A stretch of DNA of 44,294 nt from Armatimonadota bacterium (lineage in GTDB: Bacteria > Armatimonadota > Zipacnadia > UBA1398 > JAKPQA01). The notes beneath the pieces were generated by a model. That model was given only the letters and a program-made list of their open reading frames with translations, ran no database searches and was not told the DNA's origin. A program made the translations under genes and the position numbers. The stretch lies in the NCBI GenBank assembly GCA_029547025.1, contig JAKPQA010000028.1, forward strand, positions 1-44,294, in the 5' to 3' direction. Shown piece after piece: positions 7,984 to 15,353 of the stretch. Numbering within the stretch: position 1 is the stretch's first letter; each line of letters opens with the position of its first letter.

Positions 7984-8826
7984 TCAGGCAGTGGAGTCCT
8001 CGTCGGAGGAGTCGACGCTGAGGTCGATGAGCTCCTGCGGGTCGCGGAACGCCACCCGGTCGGCACGCTCGCGCCGGCGCGCCTCCTCTGCCTCGTCCGC
8101 CAACGCGGAAGGCGCCGGAGACGCCACCTCCGCCGGCCGCTGGGTCCGGCGCATGCGCTGAACCGTCCGCACGACACATTCGCCGCAGATCGAGACTCCA
8201 CCCGACGAGACCATCTCCTCGACCTCGCTGTCGAGCCGGCCGCAGAACGAACAACGATGGACCAGCCTCGGCCGGAACTTGTGCACCAACAGGGCGGCCA
8301 ACACAACGCTCAAGCTCACCGTGAGCACGATGTTCGGTGCCAGGTTGTCCGCGGGTATGATGCCGCCCGCCGTCAGATAGAGCACCCCGGCCACCGCGAA
8401 GGCGACCACCGACACGGCCAGGAGCAGGCCCAGGATCAGCGGCCGCAGCGCCTCGACCACCAGGGCCATGTCCAGGTTCACCGTGACCTCGGGCTGGGAG
8501 CCGGACAGCCCGCCGCGCGCCTCGGCCTCGTAGTGATCGGCCAGGCGCTGCAGCACGTCGGGTAGGGCCCCCTCGATCTCGCCTTGCCGGACGAGTTGAA
8601 TGAAGAAGGGCGAGAAGTCCTGTGGATAGCGCGAGAAGGCCACCGCCAGTGGGACGCCCATCTCCAGGTCTTCCTGAACGCCGAGGAGCACCTCGCGCAG
8701 GTACTCGTTTCCCGTCTGCTGCCTGAGCGTAGCCACCACAGGGAGCAGGTTCACGTCGGCCGACAGCATGGTGCCAAACTGGCGGCAGAAGTGAGCCATC
8801 TCCGGTGCCGGAATGCGAGACTCCAT
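7984..8826 (-). CDS. Single T2SS F domain fused to ClpX-type zinc finger
   Basis: A 280-residue membrane protein with an unusual domain order. Residues 11-100 match the cytoplasmic GspF/PilC helical domain (FCRQFGTMLSADVNLLPV, then a Gly-x-Pro-Leu turn, FSPFFIQLVRQGEIEGALPD). Normal GspF/PilC proteins have two such domains; this has one. Two transmembrane helices follow at about 130-152 and 165-182. Next is a zinc finger, C192-x2-C195-x18-C214-x2-C217, with the look and exact spacing of the ClpX N-terminal C4 finger (CSFCGR ... ICGEC). The tail (about 225-280) is charged and disordered. ATG 8826 is chosen because upstream sequence is not protein-like. No ATPase or pilin genes are nearby. It may recruit a partner or substrate to the membrane rather than drive secretion; that is inference. 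Confidence 0.82.
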   Translation of the reverse strand: MESRIPAPEMAHFCRQFGTMLSADVNLLPVVATLRQQTGNEYLREVLLGVQEDLEMGVPLAVAFSRYPQDFSPFFIQLVRQGEIEGALPDVLQRLADHYEAEARGGLSGSQPEVTVNLDMALVVEALRPLILGLLLAVSVVAFAVAGVLYLTAGGIIPADNLAPNIVLTVSLSVVLAALLVHKFRPRLVHRCSFCGRLDSEVEEMVSSGGVSICGECVVRTVQRMRRTQRPAEVASPAPSALADEAEEARRRERADRVAFRDPQELIDLSVDSSDEDSTA

Positions 8827-8960
8827 AACCTGCACAACCCCCGTACGTTGCCCCCGCGGGCCCGGCAGGCCCGGCGGTGCTGTGAGGCGAAGTTCGATTC
8901 CCCGGGCACGGCATCCTCCCGCGAGTCGAGGCGCCGGCGGGCCCGACTCGGAGGTGGGTT

Positions 8961-9716
8961 GTGATCCCGCGGATCGACGATGCTGAGGCAGCCGCCCGAG
9001 CTCTCGCACGGGCCGAGTCCATACTGGTGATCACCGGCGCGGGCATGTCGGCCGAGAGCGGAATCCCGACGTTCCGCGGTCCCGATGGGCTCTGGGAAGG
9101 CCGGTCGGTTGAGGACGTGGCGACCCCAGAGGGTTTCGCGCGCGACCCGGCTGGCGTGTGGCAATGGTACAGCGATCGCCGACGCAACTGCCTGCAGACA
9201 GAACCACACGCGGGCCACGTGGCCCTGGCGCGACTCGAACACGGACACCGGGCCCCCGTCACGATCGCCACGCAGAACATCGATGGGCTGCATCGGCGCG
9301 CTGGAAGCGGCGATGTCATCGAGCTCCACGGCAGTCTGTTCACCACCCGGTGCTCGAAGTGCTCCCACCAGGTTCCTGAAGACCGCGCATTCTACTCGGA
9401 GCCCCCCACATGCGAGTACTGCGGGGCGCCCATGCGCCCCGGCGTCGTCTGGTTCGGCGAGATGCTGCCCGCAGACCGCTTGCTCCGGGCCCAGGCGCTC
9501 AGCCAGGAGTGCGACGTCGTCCTGGTTGTCGGTACCTCGGCGGTGGTTCAGCCGGTGGCCAGCCTGCCGCTCTACGCCCGGCACTCAGGCGCGACACTGG
9601 TCGAGGTCAACCCTCAGGAGACGCCCCTGACCCCGGTGTGCCACTTCGCGTTCCCTCATGCCGCGGGAGAGGTGCTGCCCCAACTCGTCGACCGGGCCCT
9701 GGCCATGGTAGAGTAG
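8961..9716 (+). CDS. cobB: Sirtuin, NAD-dependent protein deacylase (Sir2/CobB family)
   Basis: A 251-residue class III sirtuin. The Rossmann-fold NAD motif is GAGMSAESGIPTFRG (about 22-36). It is followed by TQNIDGLH, which supplies NAD contacts, and the catalytic His in ELHGS. The structural zinc is held by four cysteines arranged CSKC and CEYC. The second NAD contact is VVGTSAVVQP, and VEVNP follows as usual. It removes acetyl or related acyl groups from protein lysines, using NAD and releasing nicotinamide. The Tyr/Arg pair that marks the desuccinylase type is not obvious, so acyl preference is open. GTG 8961 begins the frame, 134 bases from the divergent F-domain gene, so a promoter pair probably lies between. 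The metallo-beta-lactamase-fold gene follows after 24 bases and is probably cotranscribed. Confidence 0.92.
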   Translation: MIPRIDDAEAAARALARAESILVITGAGMSAESGIPTFRGPDGLWEGRSVEDVATPEGFARDPAGVWQWYSDRRRNCLQTEPHAGHVALARLEHGHRAPVTIATQNIDGLHRRAGSGDVIELHGSLFTTRCSKCSHQVPEDRAFYSEPPTCEYCGAPMRPGVVWFGEMLPADRLLRAQALSQECDVVLVVGTSAVVQPVASLPLYARHSGATLVEVNPQETPLTPVCHFAFPHAAGEVLPQLVDRALAMVE

Positions 9717-9740
9717 GGCATCCCTCGGGGCCCGGAAGGG

Positions 9741-10499
9741 GTGACGTCGACGGCTCTGCCAGTCTACCCAATCGAAGGTACGATCTCGTTCGCGATCATC
9801 GAGGATACCGTCACGGTGATCGATGCCGGGGTCCCCACACCCTCATTGGGTCTGCACACGCCTCGGGCACCGTCACCGGCCCTCCAACCCTACTTCGCGT
9901 TCTTCGCATCACACAACATCACGGTGACCGACGTTCAGCTCGTCGTGATTACCGGCACCGGATGGGCCCACATCTGTGCCCTGGGCGACCTCGTTCGGAT
10001 GACGGGCGCTCGTGTGGTGGTCCACGAGGCCGCTGCCCCGACCGTGAGCGGGCAGGAGCGCCATCCCGTGGCCGATCGGCTCGAGGAGGTCGGCGTGCCC
10101 CTCAGGCCGGTCCCCGTCGCCCGGACCGTCCGCCAGGGCGACCGGCTGTCTTTCCTCGGCGGCTCGCACGTCATCGAGATGCCCGGCCACGGGCCCGGGG
10201 CCATCGCTATCCACTCGCCATCGACCCGCTCGCTATGTGTGGGCGACGCACTCCGCATCGCCGAAGACGGTGGTCTGCTATCCCCGGTGACCTGCCCCAA
10301 CCCCGCTGCACGTCGGCTGCGCCAGGCATTTGCCAGGCGGCTCGACGATCTGCGGCGACTCGCCGCACTCGAGGTCCGCCATCTATTCGCGTCCTACAGC
10401 GAGGTCGAAGGAGGCCCCCGGATGCTCGAGGGCGACATCTCCGGGAAGATACAGGGCTACTTGCGAGAGTTCGATCGGATGCTCGAGCAGGACTCCTAG
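9741..10499 (+). CDS. Metallo-beta-lactamase-fold protein without metal motif
   Basis: A 252-residue protein with the strand order of the MBL fold: an opening sheet ending in VTVIDAGVP, where the family has the D-x-G turn; then VVITGTGWAHICA at the place of the THxHxDHxGG signature; then MPGHGPGAIAIHS, where the family has PGHTPG; then CVGDAL. The signature His-x-His-x-Asp-His has become Gly72-x-Gly74-x-Ala76-His77, so three of four metal ligands of that motif are missing while the later Gly-His and Asp remain. It is probably not a normal two-metal hydrolase; a binding or regulatory protein, or a one-metal enzyme, is possible. The frame is intact with normal codon use, so it is not a decaying pseudogene. 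Its stop shares a CTAG palindrome with the stop of the radical SAM gene on the other strand. Confidence 0.82.
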   Translation: MTSTALPVYPIEGTISFAIIEDTVTVIDAGVPTPSLGLHTPRAPSPALQPYFAFFASHNITVTDVQLVVITGTGWAHICALGDLVRMTGARVVVHEAAAPTVSGQERHPVADRLEEVGVPLRPVPVARTVRQGDRLSFLGGSHVIEMPGHGPGAIAIHSPSTRSLCVGDALRIAEDGGLLSPVTCPNPAARRLRQAFARRLDDLRRLAALEVRHLFASYSEVEGGPRMLEGDISGKIQGYLREFDRMLEQDS

Positions 10500-11626
10500 T
10501 CTCGCCGCAGGCGCTTTGGTTCGTAGATGCAGAACGGCTCCTCGGCCATGATGTCACCCGTGGCTGCGTATGCCCGAGCCCGGCAGCCCATGCACACGGT
10601 GCGGAACTCGCACAGCCCGCACTTCCCGCCCAGGCCCTCCGGGTCGCGCAACTGAGCGAACTCCGGCGAGTGCTGCCAGATATCGCGCAGATCGCGCTCG
10701 AGAACGTTCCCCACGACCAGAGGCAGGTACCCGCACGGCTGAACATCGCCGCGGTGCGACACAAAGCACACCCCGCTACCTGCCAGGCACCCGCGGGTCG
10801 CCGCATGCATCCGGCCGGATGGCGAGCCCTCGGTACCACGGCTTCGGTGGCCGTGGGGTGACATCATCTGACCGCCACGCTGGCGCACGACGCGGAAGTA
10901 GTGGGGCGCGCAGGTCGCACGCAGGCCGATCTGGGCGGTCTTCGAGCGCTCCGCGAGCCACGCGAGTACGTCCTCGTAGCGCTCAGCCTCGATCTGCTGC
11001 GTCTCAGCGATGCGGATCCCACAGCCGACGGGCACCAACAGGAAGAGGTGGAACGCGTCGCATCCCAGGGCGATGGCGCGGTCGAGGGCTTCATCAAGCT
11101 GGTCCACGTTGTGCCGCGCCACGGTCATGTTGATCTGGATGCTGACCCCCAGATCGCGCAGACGGCGGAGACCCGCCACCGCCTGGGCGTACGATCCCGG
11201 TACGCCCCGGAAGCCATCATGGGTCGTCGCATCCGCGCCGTCGAGGCTGATGCTCACTCGTCGAATGCCCGACGTCGCGATCTGCCGCGCCGTCGAGTCG
11301 TCCACCAGCGTCCCGTTGGTCGCCAGCGCGACGGTCAGGCCGCTGTCCGATGCGTGCTGGGCCAGGTCGCGCCAGTCCGGCCGGTACAGAGGCTCCCCGC
11401 CCGTGAGAACCAGAATCGGGTCGGCCCATGCGACCAGGCTATCGATGAAAGCCCGGCCCTGCTCCGTCGTCAACTCGTCGGCGCTGCGCTCCTCCTGCGC
11501 CCATGCGCGACAGTGGACGCAGCGTAGGTTGCACTTGGGCGTCAGCTCCCAGAAGACCAGCCGAGGCCCGGACTGCTGGGCCCGAGCGTCCGACCCGTTC
11601 CCGCCGTGCACAGGACCATGCTCCAT
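10496..11626 (-). CDS. Radical SAM/SPASM protein, AhbD/NirJ-like
   Basis: A 376-residue radical SAM enzyme. The [4Fe-4S]-SAM motif is CNLRCVHC (Cys 32, 36, 39), followed by LTGGEP for SAM binding. The C-terminal SPASM/twitch part carries many cysteines: GCLAGSGVC, VQPCGYLPL, CGLCEFRTVCMGCRARAYAATGD and EPFCIYEP, enough for one or two extra clusters. The TPKCNLRCVHCRA opening and the tail GLCEFRTVCMGCRARA are typical of the family that includes AhbD (decarboxylation of didecarboxysiroheme to heme) and NirJ (heme d1). The same subfamily also contains peptide-modifying enzymes, so substrate is open; no other heme gene or precursor peptide is visible here. The start at ATG 11626 is well supported by AAGGAG five bases upstream. 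The 3' end overlaps the opposing gene by four bases. Confidence 0.85.
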   Translation of the reverse strand: MEHGPVHGGNGSDARAQQSGPRLVFWELTPKCNLRCVHCRAWAQEERSADELTTEQGRAFIDSLVAWADPILVLTGGEPLYRPDWRDLAQHASDSGLTVALATNGTLVDDSTARQIATSGIRRVSISLDGADATTHDGFRGVPGSYAQAVAGLRRLRDLGVSIQINMTVARHNVDQLDEALDRAIALGCDAFHLFLLVPVGCGIRIAETQQIEAERYEDVLAWLAERSKTAQIGLRATCAPHYFRVVRQRGGQMMSPHGHRSRGTEGSPSGRMHAATRGCLAGSGVCFVSHRGDVQPCGYLPLVVGNVLERDLRDIWQHSPEFAQLRDPEGLGGKCGLCEFRTVCMGCRARAYAATGDIMAEEPFCIYEPKRLRRD

Positions 11627-11884
11627 GTGAGCTCCTTCGTATGGAAAGCGTCGTGGTCCAATATCACCGGCCCTATCATACGCAACCGCCGCCCCCATGC
11701 AGAACGCTCCCGGTCCGGGCGCAACAGAATGACAACGGCGGGGGCACAGTCACGTGAATCTTCGGGCGGGGCAGGTGAAGTCGGGCCCCCCGGGGAAAAC
11801 CCAGCAACACCGGGACTCAGGAGCGGCCGCGCTCCGCCCCGGATCGCGAGGGTACGGCATGCTTAGGGGAGAGGAGGTGAGCGC
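11627..11884. promoter_or_regulatory. Divergent intergenic region, radical SAM / flgF
   Basis: This 258-base gap separates the minus-strand radical SAM gene from flgF and must contain both promoters. On the minus strand a TATGAT box (11675-11680) lies about 50 bases before the radical SAM start, with no good -35. On the plus strand I see no convincing sigma-28 or sigma-54 site. A GAGCG-GCCG-CGCTC hairpin occupies 11821-11834, and the very strong Shine-Dalgarno AGGAGGTGA (11872-11880) precedes the TTG start of flgF. Confidence 0.45.
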
Positions 11885-12658
11885 TTGACGCGGGGGCTGT
11901 ACACGTCAGCCTCCGGTATGCTCGCTCTGCAAGTGGCCCTGGACGCGACGGCCAACAACCTGGCCAACGTGGCCACGGTCGGGTACAAACAGGATCGAGC
12001 GGTCTATCACGACTTCCGGGATCTGCTGATCTCGAGGCTCTACGATACGCCGGAGGGCCCGGTGCCCCCAGTTCCGTGGGGGACCCCGCCCATCGGCCGT
12101 CTGGGAACGGGCGTCTATGTGGAGGACATCGCCACGGACTTCACCGCCCAGGGCCCGCTGCAGCAGACCGGGGGCGATCTGGATGTCGCGTTGGTCGGTT
12201 CGGGCTTCCTGGTGGTGCGCACGCCATCGGGCGAGAGGTACACGAGGGCTGGCCAGCTCGTGAGAGACGCGCAGGGGTTCCTGGTGAACGATGACGGCCA
12301 CCTGGTGCTGGGGGAGAACGGACCCATCCGGCTGGCGGCCGACACGCCGACGTCGGAGATCCGGATCGCCGAGAACGGTGAGGTCTTCGAGCGAGACCAG
12401 CGGATCGGGCGCCTTCGGATCGAAGACCTGTTGCCGGGGGCAGTCAAAGAGGGGTACACTCTGGTTCGTGGTACGTCGACGGGTCAGGCGTCCGGCTCGA
12501 CTGTGGTGAAGCAGGGGTACCTGGAAGGGTCCGCAGTCAACGGCATCCGCGAGACCGTCGAACTGATCCAGATCGAGCGAGCGTATCAGGCAGGACAGAG
12601 ATCCATCGAAGCGGTAGATGACAGTCTAGGCCGGCTGTTCGAGAAAGTGGCCGGGTAG
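11885..12658 (+). CDS. flgF: Flagellar basal-body rod protein FlgF
   Basis: A 257-residue proximal-rod protein of the FlgF/FlgG family. The N-terminal rod motif reads YTSASGMLALQVALDATANNLANVATVGYKQ. The central domain has VALVGSGFLVV and YTRAGQLVRDAQGFLV, and the C-terminal helix is VELIQIERAYQAGQRSIEAVDDSLGRL. The shorter length and SGFLVVRTPSGERYTR section favour FlgF over FlgG, and the next gene is the clearer FlgG. Translation starts at TTG 11885, fixed by a near-perfect AGGAGGTGA four bases upstream. It is exported by the flagellar type III system without a cleaved signal. It opens the flgF-G-A-H-I-J series, but a 278-base gap separates it from flgG. Confidence 0.92.
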   Translation: MTRGLYTSASGMLALQVALDATANNLANVATVGYKQDRAVYHDFRDLLISRLYDTPEGPVPPVPWGTPPIGRLGTGVYVEDIATDFTAQGPLQQTGGDLDVALVGSGFLVVRTPSGERYTRAGQLVRDAQGFLVNDDGHLVLGENGPIRLAADTPTSEIRIAENGEVFERDQRIGRLRIEDLLPGAVKEGYTLVRGTSTGQASGSTVVKQGYLEGSAVNGIRETVELIQIERAYQAGQRSIEAVDDSLGRLFEKVAG

Positions 12659-12936
12659 TCGCCAGCGGCGGATTCGCCGCCAACGAGAGTCGAGGCACGA
12701 CGGCTGGACCGAGCTCCTCGCGGAGCCGGAAGCCGCGCACCGCGGACTGACAGAAGCGGTGCCCCAACCCGTGGCAGGGCTAGGCGAGTTCCGAAGCGGC
12801 CTTCGGAGCGGCTCGTCGGGCTTCCCCGGGTCTCCAGCACCTCGCCTCACTCTCGGCGACCCACCGATCAGTGCCACCAGACCGTCAGCCGGCTCGGGAC
12901 AGAGTCCCTGCACCACCACTGGAGGTGTGAGTCGGT
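12659..12936. other. flgF-flgG intergenic gap with three hairpins
   Basis: A 278-base gap, unexpectedly long between two rod genes. GCGGCG-GATT-CGCCGC (12665-12680) follows the flgF stop and could end or attenuate the flgF transcript, although no T-run follows. CCGAAG-CGGC-CTTCGG (12791-12806) and GGGAC-AGA-GTCCC (12896-12908) are also perfect. A separate flgG promoter is implied but I cannot point to convincing boxes. GGAGGTG (12921-12927) is the flgG ribosome binding site. Confidence 0.45.
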
Positions 12937-13722
12937 ATGATGCGGTCGCTGTTCACGGCGGCGGGCGGCATGGCAGCCATGCAGCTGCACGTCGACGTCA
13001 CGGCCAACAACCTATCCAACGTCAACACCTGGGGCTACAAGCGTGCTCGAATCGACTTCCAGGACCTGCTCAGCCAGACGCTGAGGGGGCCGGGGGCGCT
13101 CTCGTCGGGGGGGCAGATGATCCCAACCGGGCTCACCGTGGGCCTCGGCGTCCGCCCCGCCGCCACCGTCCGCGATTTCTCGCAAGGCATGTTCGTCGAG
13201 ACCGGGCTGCCCACCGATGTGGTCATCGAGGGCCAGGGCTTCTACCAGATCCTCCTGCCCGACGGTACCACCGCCTACTCCCGCGACGGATCGTTCAAGC
13301 TGGACGCCAACGGCCAGCTGGTCACCGCCGATGGCAACTACCTCCAGCCCCAGATCACGATCCCCGCCAACACCATCCAGACCACGATCGATTCCTCGGG
13401 CACGGTGACCGTGACCCTGCCCGGCAATGTCCAGCAGAACGTCGGGCAGTTCGAACTCGCGCGATTCGTCAACCCGGCCGGCCTGCTCTCGGTGGGCAAG
13501 AACCTCTTCCTCGAGACGCCGGCCTCCGGCCCGCCCATCACGGGGACACCGGGCACGGACGGCATGGGCACCATCACCCAGGGCTACCTCGAGGGCTCCA
13601 ACGTCCAGGTTGTCAGCGAGATGGTCAACCTGATCATCGGCCAGCGGGCCTTCGAGTCCAACTCCAACACCATCCGCACGTCGGATGACATGCTCGGCAC
13701 CGCCACGGCTCTGAGACGCTAG
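12937..13722 (+). CDS. flgG: Flagellar distal rod protein FlgG
   Basis: A 261-residue distal-rod subunit. The N-terminus is MMRSLFTAAGGMAAMQLHVD, followed by the conserved ANNLSNVNTWGYKRARIDFQDLL. The central domain has VIEGQGFYQILLPDGTTAYSRDGSF, and the C-terminal helix is EMVNLIIGQRAFESNSNTIRTSDDML. These are textbook FlgG features and length. The start is ATG 12937 or the adjacent ATG 12940, preceded by GGAGGTG. FlgG forms the rod segment that crosses the periplasm and passes through the P and L rings, whose genes follow directly (flgA after 15 bases, then flgH and flgI). It lacks a Sec signal, as expected for a flagellar type III substrate. Confidence 0.95.
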   Translation: MMRSLFTAAGGMAAMQLHVDVTANNLSNVNTWGYKRARIDFQDLLSQTLRGPGALSSGGQMIPTGLTVGLGVRPAATVRDFSQGMFVETGLPTDVVIEGQGFYQILLPDGTTAYSRDGSFKLDANGQLVTADGNYLQPQITIPANTIQTTIDSSGTVTVTLPGNVQQNVGQFELARFVNPAGLLSVGKNLFLETPASGPPITGTPGTDGMGTITQGYLEGSNVQVVSEMVNLIIGQRAFESNSNTIRTSDDMLGTATALRR

Positions 13723-13737
13723 GGTGGGTGATGCACC

Positions 13738-14739
13738 ATGAAAGCGCTGTGTCGCACTGCGCTGTGGGTCACCGCCGCCCTGGCGATGACCTCCGCGTCG
13801 TGGGCGAAGACCCAGATCGCGCTGAACCTCCAGCCCGAAGTGGCCTCGGGCCCCGTGACTTTGGGCGACGTGGCCCGGATCACCAGTGGCGAGGCCGGCA
13901 TGGTCGAGCGCCTCTCGGCGGTGCGGATCGGTACGGCCCCTCTCCCGGGGGCCTCGCGCGTCGTCTCCCTGAACTCGATCCTGCTCGCTCTCCGCCAGCA
14001 CGGGCTGAACCCAGACCTGATGGAGATCACTCCCAGGGGTGACATCACGCTCACGACTCACTGCAACCGAATCCTCGGGGCCGAGCTTCTCGAGAAGGCG
14101 CGCGAGCTGGTCCTGGCCGCCCTCCCGTACTCGCCCGACGCCGTCCAGATCCTGGCGAAGAACCTGCCCGAGGAGATCGTGGTCGACCCGGGCGATGTGG
14201 CCGTCTCTGTGGTAGTGCAGCCCAACGAGGACTTCATCGGCTACACATTCCTGACATTTGACATAACGGTCAATGGGCAGCTCAAGCGGCGGGTCAGCCT
14301 CCACCTCCAGGTCAGCGTGACCGCCGAGGTGGCGGTGGCCGCCGGCAACATTCAGCGTGGCCAAGTGCTGTCGGCCGCCGACGTGGTGTTCGAGCCCCGT
14401 GACCTGGCGACGACGGGCGGCCCGTGCGTCACCAGCCTCGACGAGATCGTTGGCATGCGTGCCCGGGTCGGCTTCCGCCAGGGGCAGCTGCTCGTCGCAC
14501 GGATGCTCGAAGCTCCCCCCGCCGTGCAGCGGGGCGATGCGGTCGTCCTCCAGGCCGTCGCCGGATGCGTGCTCATCTCGGCGCCGGCCGTGGCCAAGCA
14601 AGACGGCCGGGTCGGTGACCGCATCCTCGTGCGAAACCAAGCGACGGGCAAAGAGCTCACCGCCAGGATCATCGACAAGAGCACGGTTCGCGTGGATGTC
14701 CGCGCCACCCCGGCGCGGCTGGAAGGAGACGCATCGTGA
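13738..14739 (+). CDS. flgA: Flagellar P-ring assembly chaperone FlgA
   Basis: A 333-residue periplasmic chaperone for P-ring (FlgI) assembly. A Sec signal peptide spans about 1-23 (hydrophobic LWVTAALAMTSASWA). The central part resembles the long FlgA versions seen outside Enterobacteria. The C-terminal half contains the SAF domain (AGNIQRGQVLSAADVVFEPRD) and the typical end (GDAVVLQAVAGCVLISAPAVAKQDGRVGDRILVRN, then VDVRA). It is longer than E. coli FlgA, with an added N-terminal region (about 24-150) whose DVARITSGE segment is seen in related long forms. ATG 13738 is 15 bases from flgG. Its stop overlaps the GTG start of flgH (GTGA, 14736-14739), so the two are translationally coupled. Confidence 0.93.
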   Translation: MKALCRTALWVTAALAMTSASWAKTQIALNLQPEVASGPVTLGDVARITSGEAGMVERLSAVRIGTAPLPGASRVVSLNSILLALRQHGLNPDLMEITPRGDITLTTHCNRILGAELLEKARELVLAALPYSPDAVQILAKNLPEEIVVDPGDVAVSVVVQPNEDFIGYTFLTFDITVNGQLKRRVSLHLQVSVTAEVAVAAGNIQRGQVLSAADVVFEPRDLATTGGPCVTSLDEIVGMRARVGFRQGQLLVARMLEAPPAVQRGDAVVLQAVAGCVLISAPAVAKQDGRVGDRILVRNQATGKELTARIIDKSTVRVDVRATPARLEGDAS

Positions 14740-15341
14740 GATCCCATCGCGCAGTACCGGCACTGCTGGCCTGCGCGGCCGCACTCGCCGTCGCTCGGGG
14801 CGCCAGCGCCCGCTCTCTCTGGGTCGCCCCCGACGGGCTCAGCCCCAAGGGCAGCCGCACGCTCATCGCCGATCCCGTCGCCCGCCAGGTAGGCGACGTC
14901 GTCACCATACTCATCAGCGAGACGACCCAGGCCGGCAATCAGGCGAGTCACGAGACCAGTCAGGACAGCGGCAGTGCACTCAGCGCCGGCCAGGGACTCC
15001 TCAGTTTCATCCCATTCTTCAGCCTGGGTGCCGAAGACAGTTATGGCTTCGAGGGCACCCAGAGCTGGCGCGGCACTTTCGTGGCCCGCATGTCCGCCGT
15101 GGTCAAAGAGGTCATGCCCGGCGGGCTCCTCGTCATCGAGGGCTCCCGGTCCGTCGACGTCAATGGCGAGAAGCAGGAGCTCACGCTGACCGGGACCGTG
15201 CGCGCCATGGACATCTCGAGAGCCAACACCATCAGCTCTCAACAGATTGCGGACGCCAGAATCCGCTACAAAGGCGCAGGGCCCATGGGCCAGAAGGCCA
15301 AGCCGGGGATCCTCACCCGGCTGCTCGATTTCCTGTTCTAG
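14736..15341 (+). CDS. flgH: Flagellar L-ring protein FlgH, apparently not lipidated
   Basis: A 201-residue outer-membrane L-ring protein. Family motifs are ARQVGDVVTILISETTQA, a central YGFEGTQSWRGTFVARMSAVVKEV, then LLVIEGSRSVDVNGEKQ and the C-terminal RANTISSQQIADARIRYKG. Its presence shows an outer membrane. FlgH is normally a lipoprotein, but here the N-terminus looks like an ordinary Sec signal with a cleavage site near GASA-RS. The only Cys (residue 14, in LLAC) comes after just 13 residues, too early for a normal lipobox. The GTG start overlaps the flgA stop by four bases. FlgI follows after 12 bases. Together flgA-H-I make the bushing of the rod. Confidence 0.93.
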   Translation: MRSHRAVPALLACAAALAVARGASARSLWVAPDGLSPKGSRTLIADPVARQVGDVVTILISETTQAGNQASHETSQDSGSALSAGQGLLSFIPFFSLGAEDSYGFEGTQSWRGTFVARMSAVVKEVMPGGLLVIEGSRSVDVNGEKQELTLTGTVRAMDISRANTISSQQIADARIRYKGAGPMGQKAKPGILTRLLDFLF

Positions 15342-15353
15342 GGGGCGATAGCG

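Noticed and set aside
10496-11626. Radical SAM gene as the third partner of an AmmeMemoRadiSam system
   Set aside because: Its C-terminal SPASM cysteines and AhbD/NirJ-like opening differ from the activase-like partner; no AMMECR1 protein is nearby.
13012-14784. Long minus-strand frame opposite flgG and flgA
   Set aside because: Both sense genes are certain by motif; the antisense product is His/Asp/Arg/Gly-rich and has no recognisable domain.
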